This document shows positions 16,615 through 25,819 of a stretch of DNA of 64,000 nucleotides, piece by piece. The DNA lies in assembly GCA_029959615.1 (NCBI GenBank), contig JASCOD010000005.1, positions 310,001 through 374,000 on the forward strand, given 5' to 3'. Within the stretch, counting starts at the first letter, position 1; every line of letters starts with the position of its first letter. The position numbers were made by a program, and so were the translations under genes. The notes beneath the pieces are model-generated. The model was not told the DNA's origin. It was given only the letters and a program-made list of their open reading frames with translations, and searched no databases. This DNA comes from Flavobacteriaceae bacterium PS02338 (lineage in GTDB: Bacteria > Bacteroidota > Bacteroidia > Sphingobacteriales > Sphingobacteriaceae).

Positions 16615-17976
16615 TTACGGCTTGATATAATCTTCATCACTAACATTCATATCGTCCTTGATGAATTCTGTTGCTTTTCCTAGTAATTTATCAAATAAAC
16701 CACTTCTTTTTACCTTTTCTTTCACCTCTTTTGGTTTCTCTACAAATACGCCTGGTTGCTTCATTTCCTCCAATAGATCCTCTGCTTTTTGGATACCCTT
16801 AATTAACAAACCAACAGAGGTTGCATACATTGGGCTCTTCAAATCGTCGTAGATATTTTTAGGCATTTCTTCGTATTTAGACAAATGCTCATTTGGATAT
16901 CCTACGCGACAATCTAAACCAGTTACGTACTCTACCATTTGATTTAAGTGTTTCAACAGAGCTCCACCACCGGTAATTACCACACCACCAATTAGGCGCT
17001 TTTCGTATCCTGATGATTTAATTTCGTAGTAAACATGCTCTACAATTTCTTCCATACGGGCCTGGATGATGTAGGCAAGGTTTTTTACAGAAATTTCTTT
17101 TGGCTCGCGACCACGCAATCCTGGAACGCAGATAATTTCGTTCTCCTTATTCTCCTCGGCCAGGGCAGAACCAAATCGAGTTTTCAACAATTCGGCTTGG
17201 TTACGCATTACCGAACATCCTTCTCTGATGTCTTCGGTTACACTGTTACCGCCAAATGGAATAACCGCAGTGTGACGAATAATACCTTCGTGGAAGATCG
17301 CTACGTCTGTAGTACCACCACCAATATCAACTAAGCAAACACCAGCTTCTTTCTCTTCCTCGCTCAACACCGATTCAGAAGAAGCCAATGGCTCTAAGAT
17401 TAACTCTTGGGTTTGCAAACCCGCATTGGTTACACAACGCATGATATTTTTAACAGCAGTTACCTGACCAGAGATGATGTGGAAATTAGCTTCCAAACGC
17501 ACTCCTGCCATACCCACTGGATCTTTGATACCTGGCTCGTTATCGATAGTAAATTCCTGTGGCAATACATGGATAATTTCTTCTCCCGGAGGCATTACCA
17601 ACTTGAACATATCGTCAATTAACTTATCGATATCTTTTTTGCTGATCTCATTATTCAATTCTCTACGAGTTAAGATACCTCGGTGCTGCAAGCTTTTGAT
17701 GTGCTGACCTGCGATACCCACATTTACCACACGTATTTCTACGTTTGACTGTGCGCTAGCAACTTCTACAGCAGCATTGATACCCTGCACTGTTTTTTGA
17801 ATATTAGAAACCACACCACGGGTAACACCTGCGGATTCGGCCTTGCCAATACCTAGAACTTCTATTTTACCATGATTTGTTCTGCGGCCTACAATTACGC
17901 AGATCTTGGTAGTACCGATATCTAGTCCTACTACGATTGGAGATTGAATGGTAGTTTTTTCTTTGCCCATAACCAT
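16615..17976 (-). CDS. ftsA: cell division protein FtsA
   Basis: 453 residues; an ATG two codons downstream (MGKEKTT) is an alternative start. Actin-like fold: phosphate-1 motif VGLDIGTTKICV, phosphate-2 LVDIGGGTTDVAIF and the adenosine motif GGVVITGGGALL. The C-terminal end, with KRSGLFDKLLGKATEF, looks amphipathic and could be the membrane anchor, though extra residues follow it. FtsA tethers FtsZ to the membrane. It sits between ftsQ and ftsZ. Confidence 0.96.
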   Translation of the reverse strand: MVMGKEKTTIQSPIVVGLDIGTTKICVIVGRRTNHGKIEVLGIGKAESAGVTRGVVSNIQKTVQGINAAVEVASAQSNVEIRVVNVGIAGQHIKSLQHRGILTRRELNNEISKKDIDKLIDDMFKLVMPPGEEIIHVLPQEFTIDNEPGIKDPVGMAGVRLEANFHIISGQVTAVKNIMRCVTNAGLQTQELILEPLASSESVLSEEEKEAGVCLVDIGGGTTDVAIFHEGIIRHTAVIPFGGNSVTEDIREGCSVMRNQAELLKTRFGSALAEENKENEIICVPGLRGREPKEISVKNLAYIIQARMEEIVEHVYYEIKSSGYEKRLIGGVVITGGGALLKHLNQMVEYVTGLDCRVGYPNEHLSKYEEMPKNIYDDLKSPMYATSVGLLIKGIQKAEDLLEEMKQPGVFVEKPKEVKEKVKRSGLFDKLLGKATEFIKDDMNVSDEDYIKP

Positions 17977-18000
17977 TATTATTTATTGTTGAGTTTGATA

Positions 18001-19155
18001 TTATCTGTTATTTTTTGTCACTGTTTTTTCTTTGGTAGCTGCCTTTTCTTTAGTAGCTGCTGGCTTCTGCTCTGTCTTTTTTGGTACTGCTGTTTTTGTC
18101 TCTTTTTCCTTTTCTGTCTTTACGCTTGCTTTAGCAGTTTCTGTGCTTTTCGAAGCTTTATTTTTATCTATTATATTTTCTACTTTTTTAGTTTCTGTTT
18201 TAGCAGTAGCCAATACCGCTTTTTCGCTTTTCTCTTCTTTCTTCGTTTCCGTACCTGCAGCTTGAGTTGCCTTTTTAATCTCGTCTTGGATAGCCGATTT
18301 CACTTGCTGATCAATTGCCTGACGTTGTTGCACTACCGAATCTGGCAACACGGGTTTCTCCAATTTCTTAATTGTTAACGAATCTCTTTTCTCGCAAACA
18401 ATCTGATTAATGTATTTCAAATTGATAGAACGATAGGCATTCCATCCTACTTTTGGCATCGCCTGCTTATAGAAGGCCAACAAATTGTTCATCTTGATTT
18501 CTATGTCTTTTGCATTGCCCAAAATGATACGTTGGTTTCCAACCCTGGGCACCATCTCCATGTCGGCCTTATCGTTAACGTACAACTGTTCTATTTGCGC
18601 ATCCCATAAAGTATCTCTCTTTACAAACATGGCTGTTTTGTACAAATCCTTTGCTGTTGAAGTCATCAACGTATCTACTCTACCATTGAAACCTTCCAAA
18701 ATATTCCCTGTAGCCACCAACACATTTGCGGTGAAGTTTGGCGAAACTGGCATTTTCAATCCATCGCTATCCACATAATAATCTTGGCCACCCGCATTCA
18801 AAATCCTCAATATTGGTTGACGTTGCTTCACTTCTACAAAAACTGTCCCATTCATGTCTGCATAAACCTTTACAAAACCGATGTAAGGATTTGCCGCAAT
18901 ACTCTTCTCCATTTCATGAAGATTGATACCTTCTAAGTTTCTACCAATTAAATCGCCCTGGTTTTGTTTAAGGATAGCATCTATCTCCTCTATTTCAATA
19001 AAATTATCCGCTCCTGGAATCAATATTTCAATTTTGGCACATTTTACCGATTGCTTCTTCACATTGATAAAACTCATCAATACCACCACACCTGCCAAGC
19101 ATGTTAGCCAGGCAAACCCTTTAAAAATCGCTTTCCAGTTGATCCTTTTAAGCAT
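18001..19155 (-). CDS. ftsQ: cell division protein FtsQ
   Basis: 384 residues. A short cytoplasmic start is followed by one membrane segment (FAWLTCLAGVVVLMSFI, about 14-30). The periplasmic POTRA-like and beta domains follow, with ILIPGADNFIEIEEI, YIGFVKVYADMNGTVFVEVKQRQP in two parts, and DYYVDSDGLKMP. After about residue 280 a long Lys/Thr/Ala/Glu-rich tail (repeats of TKKEEK and KTETKK type) extends the protein well beyond enterobacterial FtsQ; it is probably disordered. It overlaps murC by 8 bases. It links early and late divisome proteins. Confidence 0.92.
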   Translation of the reverse strand: MLKRINWKAIFKGFAWLTCLAGVVVLMSFINVKKQSVKCAKIEILIPGADNFIEIEEIDAILKQNQGDLIGRNLEGINLHEMEKSIAANPYIGFVKVYADMNGTVFVEVKQRQPILRILNAGGQDYYVDSDGLKMPVSPNFTANVLVATGNILEGFNGRVDTLMTSTAKDLYKTAMFVKRDTLWDAQIEQLYVNDKADMEMVPRVGNQRIILGNAKDIEIKMNNLLAFYKQAMPKVGWNAYRSINLKYINQIVCEKRDSLTIKKLEKPVLPDSVVQQRQAIDQQVKSAIQDEIKKATQAAGTETKKEEKSEKAVLATAKTETKKVENIIDKNKASKSTETAKASVKTEKEKETKTAVPKKTEQKPAATKEKAATKEKTVTKNNR

Positions 19156-20500
19156 GGGTTAAGGTATTTTTTAATGGTTCAATTAAAGTATCAATATCTC
19201 CAGCACCAACGGTTAAAACCAGCTCAGAACTCCAATTCTTTATTAAATCGACAACCTTGTCTTTAGCGCATATTTGTTTATGATCATTACTAATTTTGTC
19301 CAACAGCATCTGTGAGGTTACACCTTCAATAGGCAGTTCTCTTGCCGGATAAATTTCCAGTAACACCACCTCATCAGCCGTGCTTAATACTTTTGCGAAC
19401 TCATCGGCAAAATCGCGAGTACGTGTAAATAAATGCGGTTGAAAAATCACGGTCAGTTTTTTTTCAGGATACAATTGCCTAACGGCATCAAAGCAAGCTC
19501 TCAATTCCTCAGGGTGATGCGCATAATCATCTATATAAATATGCTTATCGGTCTTAACGATGGTTTCGAACCTACGTTTTACACCTTTAAAACTAGCTAT
19601 CGCTTTTTTTACGCTTTTTGGATGAATACCTAAGCTTAAAGCTGCACCAATAGCCGCTGTTGCATTTTCTACGTTATGCTTACCAGGCATTGCCAATTTC
19701 AAATCTTTAATGGTGGTATAACCGTCCTCAAAATCGAAAACAAAGCAACCGTCTTCTACCCTTATATTTTTAGCATTGATAGCTGAATTTCCAGTTGCAC
19801 TATAAGTAATTCCAGCGATTGGCAATCCATCTTTAATAAATAAGCGGCCATTTTCTTTTAACTGCGAAGCAAACAAATTGAACGATTCATGCAAATGGCT
19901 CTCATCTCCATAGATATCCAGATGGTCCGCATCCATTGACGTAATTACTGCCACATCTGGATGTAAGGTTAAAAACGAACGATCGTACTCATCAGCCTCA
20001 ACCACCATCACATTATTTTTACCATAAAGTACGTTGGTATTGTAATTACTGGTAATTCCACCTAAAAATGCGGTACAGCCAAAACCTGTGTCGGTTAAAA
20101 TATGCGCCACCATTGATGAAGTAGTTGTTTTACCGTGGGTACCTGCTACACCAATGCAATACATCCCTTCGCTAATGATACCCAATACCTGCGAACGTTT
20201 CTTCAAGTCAAAACCTTTGTTTTGGAAGAAATTAAGGATATGCGAATCTTTTGGAATAGCTGGTGTAAAAACGATTAATGTATCGTCATATTTTTCTCTG
20301 AAAGCAACGGGAATAGTATCTTCTTCATCCAAGAACGAAATCAAGATACCTTCATGCTCCAACTGAGCTGTCAAAGCCGTACGGGTTTTATCATAGCCGC
20401 AAACTACGCAGCCACGTTTTGCAAAATAGCGGGCAAGGGCACTCATGCCTATCCCTCCTATGCCTACAAAATAAACCCTATTGATGTTTGACAATTCCAT
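19148..20500 (-). CDS. murC: UDP-N-acetylmuramate--L-alanine ligase
   Basis: About 450 residues from ATG at 20500 (MELSNINRVYFVGIGGIGMS). The frame is open up to an ATG at 20551, but the 17 extra residues (MDAVKKTKHPKNQQTKE) are charged and precede the usual Mur N-terminus, so I prefer the later start. GIGGIGMSALA binds the UDP substrate, GVAGTHGKTTTSSM is the ATP site, and DDYAHHP and LFTRTRDFADEF are typical of MurC. It adds L-Ala to UDP-MurNAc in the cytoplasm. Confidence 0.95.
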   Translation of the reverse strand: MELSNINRVYFVGIGGIGMSALARYFAKRGCVVCGYDKTRTALTAQLEHEGILISFLDEEDTIPVAFREKYDDTLIVFTPAIPKDSHILNFFQNKGFDLKKRSQVLGIISEGMYCIGVAGTHGKTTTSSMVAHILTDTGFGCTAFLGGITSNYNTNVLYGKNNVMVVEADEYDRSFLTLHPDVAVITSMDADHLDIYGDESHLHESFNLFASQLKENGRLFIKDGLPIAGITYSATGNSAINAKNIRVEDGCFVFDFEDGYTTIKDLKLAMPGKHNVENATAAIGAALSLGIHPKSVKKAIASFKGVKRRFETIVKTDKHIYIDDYAHHPEELRACFDAVRQLYPEKKLTVIFQPHLFTRTRDFADEFAKVLSTADEVVLLEIYPARELPIEGVTSQMLLDKISNDHKQICAKDKVVDLIKNWSSELVLTVGAGDIDTLIEPLKNTLTHA

Positions 20501-20584
20501 TTCTTTAGTTTGTTGGTTCTTTGGATGTTTAGTTTTTTTGACCGCATCCAAAAACGTATCACTTATTACTATAACTTAAAACCC

Positions 20585-21688
20585 TTATCTAATTAATTTC
20601 AACACTTCTTTCGCAATTACCTCATCGGCATTAGCAAAAGCCATTTTTCCTATATTTTCACTCAGCTGAGCTGATTTTTCCTTATTATCTAGCAACTCTA
20701 ATGCTTGCGCTACTAGCATATCTTCAGCGGCTGTATCTGCAATTAATATGGCAGCATTCTCTTTCACTAATGCCAAAGCATTTTTAGTTTGATGATCTTC
20801 AGCAACATTTGGCGATGGCACCAAAATCACTGGTTTTTTGATTAGGCAAAGTTCTGCTATTGTACCTGCTCCTGCTCTAGAAACGATCACATCTGAAGCC
20901 GCATAAGCTAAATCCATCTGATTTAAAAACTCCAAGATTCTAACATTTGGATGGTAATCTACTCCCAACCTTTCTACAATTCCTTTGTAATAGAACTTAC
21001 CTGTTTGCCAAATCACCTGTACATCTTGTGCGGTAATTTCGGACAGGTGCTTTTCCACACTTTTATTTAAAGTTCCAGCGCCTAAACTTCCGCCAGTAAC
21101 TAAAATGGTTTTCTTCAATGGGTCGAGCTTTAACAACTCCGCACCTGCGTAACGACGACCATCAATATTCACAATGTTCTTCCTTACTGGATTTCCTGTT
21201 TTCAAAACCCTGTCAGCTGGAAAGAACGCTTCCATGCCATCAAACGCAACACAAATCTTGGCAGCCTTTTTTCCCAATAATTTATTGGTAATGCCTGCAT
21301 ACGAATTTTGCTCTTGTATCAAGTAAGGTATTTTTTTTAGGGAAGCTGCATAGAGCAAAGGACCAGAGGCGTAACCACCAACCCCAACTACTGCATCGGG
21401 TTTAAAATCGGCAATTAATTTCATCGCTTTGCGCACGCTACCTATAACCTTAAAAGGCAGCCCAAGGTTTTTAAAAATTGAACCTCTTTGAATACCACTT
21501 ATATTTAGTCCCACAATTTTATACCCAGCGGCAGGAACCTTCTCCATTTCCATGCGGCCTTCTGCACCAACGAACAAAATTTCGCATTGCGGCGAAACTG
21601 CTTTTAGCGCATTAGCGATAGCAACGGCGGGGAAAATATGCCCGCCTGTGCCACCACCAGATATGATAATTTTTGGGAAATTATTCAT
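20585..21688 (-). CDS. murG: UDP-GlcNAc:lipid I N-acetylglucosaminyltransferase
   Basis: 367 residues, standard GT28 enzyme. The N-terminal glycine-rich loop is GGGTGGHIFPA, with QEQNSYAG in the acceptor domain, VTGGSLGAGTLN at the second glycine loop and SRAGAGTIAEL for UDP-GlcNAc binding. It converts lipid I to lipid II on the inner face of the membrane. It follows ftsW in the operon after a spacer of about 106 bases rich in TTAGCTAATT repeats. Confidence 0.97.
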   Translation of the reverse strand: MNNFPKIIISGGGTGGHIFPAVAIANALKAVSPQCEILFVGAEGRMEMEKVPAAGYKIVGLNISGIQRGSIFKNLGLPFKVIGSVRKAMKLIADFKPDAVVGVGGYASGPLLYAASLKKIPYLIQEQNSYAGITNKLLGKKAAKICVAFDGMEAFFPADRVLKTGNPVRKNIVNIDGRRYAGAELLKLDPLKKTILVTGGSLGAGTLNKSVEKHLSEITAQDVQVIWQTGKFYYKGIVERLGVDYHPNVRILEFLNQMDLAYAASDVIVSRAGAGTIAELCLIKKPVILVPSPNVAEDHQTKNALALVKENAAILIADTAAEDMLVAQALELLDNKEKSAQLSENIGKMAFANADEVIAKEVLKLIR

Positions 21689-21794
21689 GTTGTTAATTTG
21701 ATAATTGGATGATTAGCTAATTAGCTAATTCCTTTCATTGTCTCTAATTTTATTGTCTTCTATTATCAGCTAATCTTCACATCAGCTAATTTCA
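21689..21794. repeat. spacer with 'ttagctaattagctaatt' repeats
   Basis: The murG-ftsW spacer contains ttagctaattagctaattcc and further attagctaat-like stretches. A second copy lies at about 27288-27320 between murE and ftsI. Both sit between genes of the same transcript. Confidence 0.5.
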
Positions 21795-22976
21795 TCAGCC
21801 CATTGCTGGAATACTTCCAACAACTATTTTTTCTTCTTTATTAACACTACTACTATTTTCTTCTACATCACGGCTTACACTTAAAATAATGCCGAATGCA
21901 ATACTGGTAAATATCATTGAGGTACCACCCATACTCACCAACGGTAAAGGCACACCCGTTACCGGGCCTAAACCCACCGCAACTGCCATGTTAGCAAATG
22001 CTTGTATGGTTAAACTAAAACTCAAGCCTGCGGCCAATAAGGCGCCAAAAGCTTTGGGGCTTCGATTAACGATTCTTACACATCGATAGAGTAATACCAG
22101 ATACAATACCATCACTGCCAAACCTCCAACCGTTCCATATTCCTCAATAATAATGGCGAAAATAAAATCGGAATATGGATGCGGTAAGAAGTTTCTTTCT
22201 GTACTGTTGCCAGGTCCCTTGCCCAGCACACCTCCAGTTGCCAATGCAATTTTTGCATGGTCAGACTGGTATGTTTTATCAGAGTGTTGCAACTCTGGAT
22301 GTAAAAACGAATTGATACGCGACTTATAGGTTTCTCTCCTTGGTCCAAGGAACACTACCAACATTAATAACACTAGACCACCAGCACATACTGTGGCTAT
22401 TTGTTTGATACTGATACGGCCAATGATCAGCAGCAAAATACTAACACCGAATAACATCAATGCAGTAGATAAATTAGCTAAAGCAATTAAAACGAAAACC
22501 ACACAAACCGAACCCATTATAGGTAAGAATGCTTGTTTTACATCTTTGATATTTTCCTGTTTACGGGTTAACATTCTCGCTAAAAACGTAATCAATGCAA
22601 GCTTAGCTAAATCTGAGGTTTGAAATGTAAGTCCGATTACTGGAATTTTAACCCAACGAGAAGCGTCGTTCAACGATTGTCCAAATATCAATGTATAAAA
22701 AAGCAAAGGCACAGTTACAATCATCAATATTTTAGAAATACCTGCGTAATATTTGTAATCAAGTAAGTGTGCAATGTAAATCATTCCAATGCCCAGCAAA
22801 ACGAATATCACATGTTTAAACAAAAGGTATTTCTCTACCGAAATGCCTTTTTTGTACGCAATAGCTCCTGTGGCGCTGTATACCACCATGATAGAAATCA
22901 TTGAAAGCAGGAGTATAATAATCCAGATCCAACGATCGCCTTTGGTACGTTCTAAAAGTGCGTTGATGTTAAACAT
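21795..22976 (-). CDS. ftsW: lipid II polymerase FtsW (SEDS family)
   Basis: 393 residues with about ten membrane segments. SEDS motifs are present: GLTFQTSDLAKLALI, FLPHPYSDFIFAIIIEEYG and TGVPLPLVSMGGTSM. FtsW polymerises septal glycan with its class B PBP partner, here FtsI. Its position between murD and murG is the standard one. Confidence 0.95.
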   Translation of the reverse strand: MFNINALLERTKGDRWIWIIILLLSMISIMVVYSATGAIAYKKGISVEKYLLFKHVIFVLLGIGMIYIAHLLDYKYYAGISKILMIVTVPLLFYTLIFGQSLNDASRWVKIPVIGLTFQTSDLAKLALITFLARMLTRKQENIKDVKQAFLPIMGSVCVVFVLIALANLSTALMLFGVSILLLIIGRISIKQIATVCAGGLVLLMLVVFLGPRRETYKSRINSFLHPELQHSDKTYQSDHAKIALATGGVLGKGPGNSTERNFLPHPYSDFIFAIIIEEYGTVGGLAVMVLYLVLLYRCVRIVNRSPKAFGALLAAGLSFSLTIQAFANMAVAVGLGPVTGVPLPLVSMGGTSMIFTSIAFGIILSVSRDVEENSSSVNKEEKIVVGSIPAMG

Positions 22977-23213
22977 TTTGTTAATTTTTATTTAGTCTTC
23001 GACCAGCTCCGACTGACACTAATTTTATTTTTTTCTCCAGTTTGATTACACAGATTCTGTGATATCACCGATTATTCACCTTATTTTTTCACCACCTAAG
23101 ACACCTTAGGTCATTTTAGCTTTTGCTCTAGTTCCCGAAAAATCGGGATTTGCTTTGCAGAGCCCTTCGGGGTTTCGCTACGCTTAACTTTTCACTTTAA
23201 ACTTTTTACTTTT
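22977..23213. repeat. ftsW-murD spacer composed of several dispersed repeats
   Basis: In 237 bases it holds a gtcttcgaccagctccgactgacac copy (22995-23018; first 20 bases quoted elsewhere), an ACACAGATTCTGTGA palindrome (near 23049), an accacctaagacaccttagg copy (near 23092), a TCCCGA/TCGGGA hairpin (23133-23148) and an AACTTTTCACTTTAAACTTT stretch (near 23187). No gene is visible, and the flanking genes are probably still cotranscribed. Confidence 0.6.
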
Positions 23214-24557
23214 TTATAGTTCTTTTACGGCAGCCTTAAACTGGTTACCACGATCTTCGTAGTTCTTAAATAAATCGAAACTTGCACAAGCCGGCGATAA
23301 CAATACTGTACTTCCCTTTTTAGCCAGATGATAAGCTACCTGAACAGCTTCCTCTGCAGAAAAGGTATTTACAATCACATCCACATCATCCTCAAAAGCG
23401 TCATGTATACGCTTGTTATCTTTACCTAAGCAGATGATAGCCTTAACCTTGCTTTTCACCAAGTCTTTAAGCATTTCGTAATCATTTCCTTTATCAACGC
23501 CACCCATAATTAAAACTACATCGCTATTCACGCTTTCTAAGGCATACCACGTAGAGTTCACATTAGTTGCTTTAGAGTCATTGATGTAGGTTACGTCATT
23601 AATTTTCGCAACAAACTCCAACCTATGGTCAATGTTCTTAAACTCACCCATACTTTCTCGGATTGTTTCGTTGCGTAACTCCAATACCTTTGCTACGATG
23701 CCCGAAGCCATTGAGTTGTAAATGTTGTGCTTACCTTGTAAGGCTAAATCCGAAATTGACATGGTTAGTGTGTTGTTTAAATTGGTGTTGATGTATATAT
23801 TATTCTCTTCTAAATAGGCTCCTGGCTCTATCTTTTTAAGGATAGAAAAAGGGTAAGCTTGTGCTTGTATGTCTACTTTATCTAAAACTTTCTTTGTCTC
23901 TTCATCGTCTGCACAGTATATAAAAGCATCAGCTGATGTTTGATTTTGTACAATTCGCATCTTCGAAGCTGCATAATTGGCAATATTGTAATCGTATCTA
24001 TCTAAATGATCTGGTGTAATGTTGAGCAGCACGGCGATATCCGCTCTAAACTCATACATATCATCCAGCATAAAGCTTGATATTTCTAAAACATACCAAT
24101 CAAATTCTTTCTCGGCCACTTGTGCCGCAAAGCTGTGACCTATATTTCCTGCCAAGCCTACATTCCATCCTGCATTTTTAAGGATGTGGTAGGTAAGCAT
24201 AGTTGTTGTTGATTTACCGTTCGAACCTGTAATACAAATAGTTTTTGCATTGGTATATCTCTTCGCAAATTCAATTTCAGAGATTACTGGAACACCTTTC
24301 TCAACTAACGCTTTCACTATAGGCGCTTTCGAAGGGATCCCTGGACTTTTCACCACTTCCGTTGCATTCAAAATCAATGCTTCGGTATGCTTATTCTCTT
24401 CAAAAGGGATATTCATTCCTTGCAAATCAGCTTTATAAACATCAGAAATGCCGCCAAAATCAGACACAAAAACATCAAAACCTTGCTTTTGAGCTAGTTT
24501 AGCTGCACCCACTCCGCTTTCGCCTGCACCAAGAACTACTAATCTCTTCTTTTCCAT
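23214..24557 (-). CDS. murD: UDP-N-acetylmuramoyl-L-alanine--D-glutamate ligase
   Basis: 447 residues. VLGAGESGVGAAKLA binds the uridine part, ITGSNGKSTTTML (Lys115) is the ATP loop, NITPDHLDRY carries the carbamylated-lysine-side residues, and YINDSKATN is typical of MurD. It adds D-Glu. It overlaps the mraY stop codon region by one base, so translation is probably coupled. Confidence 0.97.
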   Translation of the reverse strand: MEKKRLVVLGAGESGVGAAKLAQKQGFDVFVSDFGGISDVYKADLQGMNIPFEENKHTEALILNATEVVKSPGIPSKAPIVKALVEKGVPVISEIEFAKRYTNAKTICITGSNGKSTTTMLTYHILKNAGWNVGLAGNIGHSFAAQVAEKEFDWYVLEISSFMLDDMYEFRADIAVLLNITPDHLDRYDYNIANYAASKMRIVQNQTSADAFIYCADDEETKKVLDKVDIQAQAYPFSILKKIEPGAYLEENNIYINTNLNNTLTMSISDLALQGKHNIYNSMASGIVAKVLELRNETIRESMGEFKNIDHRLEFVAKINDVTYINDSKATNVNSTWYALESVNSDVVLIMGGVDKGNDYEMLKDLVKSKVKAIICLGKDNKRIHDAFEDDVDVIVNTFSAEEAVQVAYHLAKKGSTVLLSPACASFDLFKNYEDRGNQFKAAVKEL

Positions 24558-25819
24558 TAGCGTAGTTTTAAGGTTACAAATGCAATAACAGCTAACAAAA
24601 TTCCTATAATCCAGAAACGGGTCACAATTTTAGCTTCGTGGTAACCTTTTTTCTGATAGTGGTGGTGCAATGGTGACATTAGGAAAATTCTTCTTCCTTC
24701 GCCAAAACGCTTCTTCGTGTATTTGAAGTAAGTTACCTGCAAGCTCACAGATAAAACCTCTACCAAGAACACACCACATATAATTGGAATCAACAATTCT
24801 TTTCTAGTCATGATGGCGAACACCGCTATGATACCTCCAATGGTTAAACTACCCGTATCACCCATAAAAATTTGTGCTGGATAAGAGTTGTACCACAAGA
24901 AACCGATACAGGCTCCAATAAAAGCAGCAGCAAAGATGATTAGTTCGCCACTATTAGGGATGTACATGATATTTAGGTAATCGGCCATAACGGTGTTACC
25001 CGAAACATAGGCGAATATGCCCATGGTGATCCCAATAATTGCAGAGGTGCCTGTCGCCAAACCGTCAATTCCGTCGGTAAGGTTAGCTCCATTTGAAACT
25101 GCAGTTACAATCACAATTACAAAAGCTAAGAATATGATGAACGCATATTTCTCATATCCCACTCCCAAAAACTTAACCACCTTAGCGTAATCAAATTCAT
25201 TATTTTTATAGAATGGAATATTAGTTTTTGTCGATTTTACATCTTGCGTATAGTAATAGGTTTCTCCCTTTTTACGCAAAACCATAGGCGCAGTACTTTG
25301 CACTTTAGTTGTATCTACTTTCGCAGTTTCATCAACCGTTTGGCGCACTACAATATTTGGGTGGAAATACATTGTACATCCCACAATAATTGCCAAACCT
25401 ACTTGACCAACCACTTTAAATCTACCAGCTAAACCTTCCTTATTCTTTTTGAAGACTTTAATATAATCATCCAAGAAACCAATTGCACCCATCCACAAGG
25501 TGGTTACAATCATTAAAATCACATAGATATTAGTGATGTTAGCGAATAATAAAGTCGGAATTAAAATACCCATCAAAATCATGATACCACCCATAGTTGG
25601 CGTACCTTGTTTTTGCATTTGTCCTTCTAAACCTAAATTCCTTACCGTTTCACCCACTTGTTTACGTTGTAGGTAATCGATAATTCTACGACCATAAACT
25701 GTAGTAATAATCAGCGACAAAATGATAGACAACGACGATCTGAAGGTGAGGTATTGGAACAACCTCAACCCAGGAAAATCATAGTGTTTATGTAAATATT
25801 CGAATAGTAAATACAACAT
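24557..25819 (-). CDS. mraY: phospho-N-acetylmuramoyl-pentapeptide transferase
   Basis: 420 residues and about ten membrane segments. MraY motifs: GTPTMGGI, GFLDDYIKV, NLTDGIDGLA, FMGDTGSL and PLHHHYQKKG. At 420 residues it exceeds the typical 360 because of an extra-membrane insertion (about residues 135-195, VDETAKVDTTKVQS onward), as I recall from other Bacteroidota. It makes lipid I. Overlaps both neighbours by one base. Confidence 0.97.
   Translation of the reverse strand: MLYLLFEYLHKHYDFPGLRLFQYLTFRSSLSIILSLIITTVYGRRIIDYLQRKQVGETVRNLGLEGQMQKQGTPTMGGIMILMGILIPTLLFANITNIYVILMIVTTLWMGAIGFLDDYIKVFKKNKEGLAGRFKVVGQVGLAIIVGCTMYFHPNIVVRQTVDETAKVDTTKVQSTAPMVLRKKGETYYYTQDVKSTKTNIPFYKNNEFDYAKVVKFLGVGYEKYAFIIFLAFVIVIVTAVSNGANLTDGIDGLATGTSAIIGITMGIFAYVSGNTVMADYLNIMYIPNSGELIIFAAAFIGACIGFLWYNSYPAQIFMGDTGSLTIGGIIAVFAIMTRKELLIPIICGVFLVEVLSVSLQVTYFKYTKKRFGEGRRIFLMSPLHHHYQKKGYHEAKIVTRFWIIGILLAVIAFVTLKLR

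Noticed and set aside
17944..18378. 144-residue open frame on the plus strand opposite ftsQ
   Set aside because: It is antisense to the Lys/Thr-rich tail of ftsQ; the Phe/Cys/Leu-rich translation is the expected shadow of that composition and shows no domain or start context.
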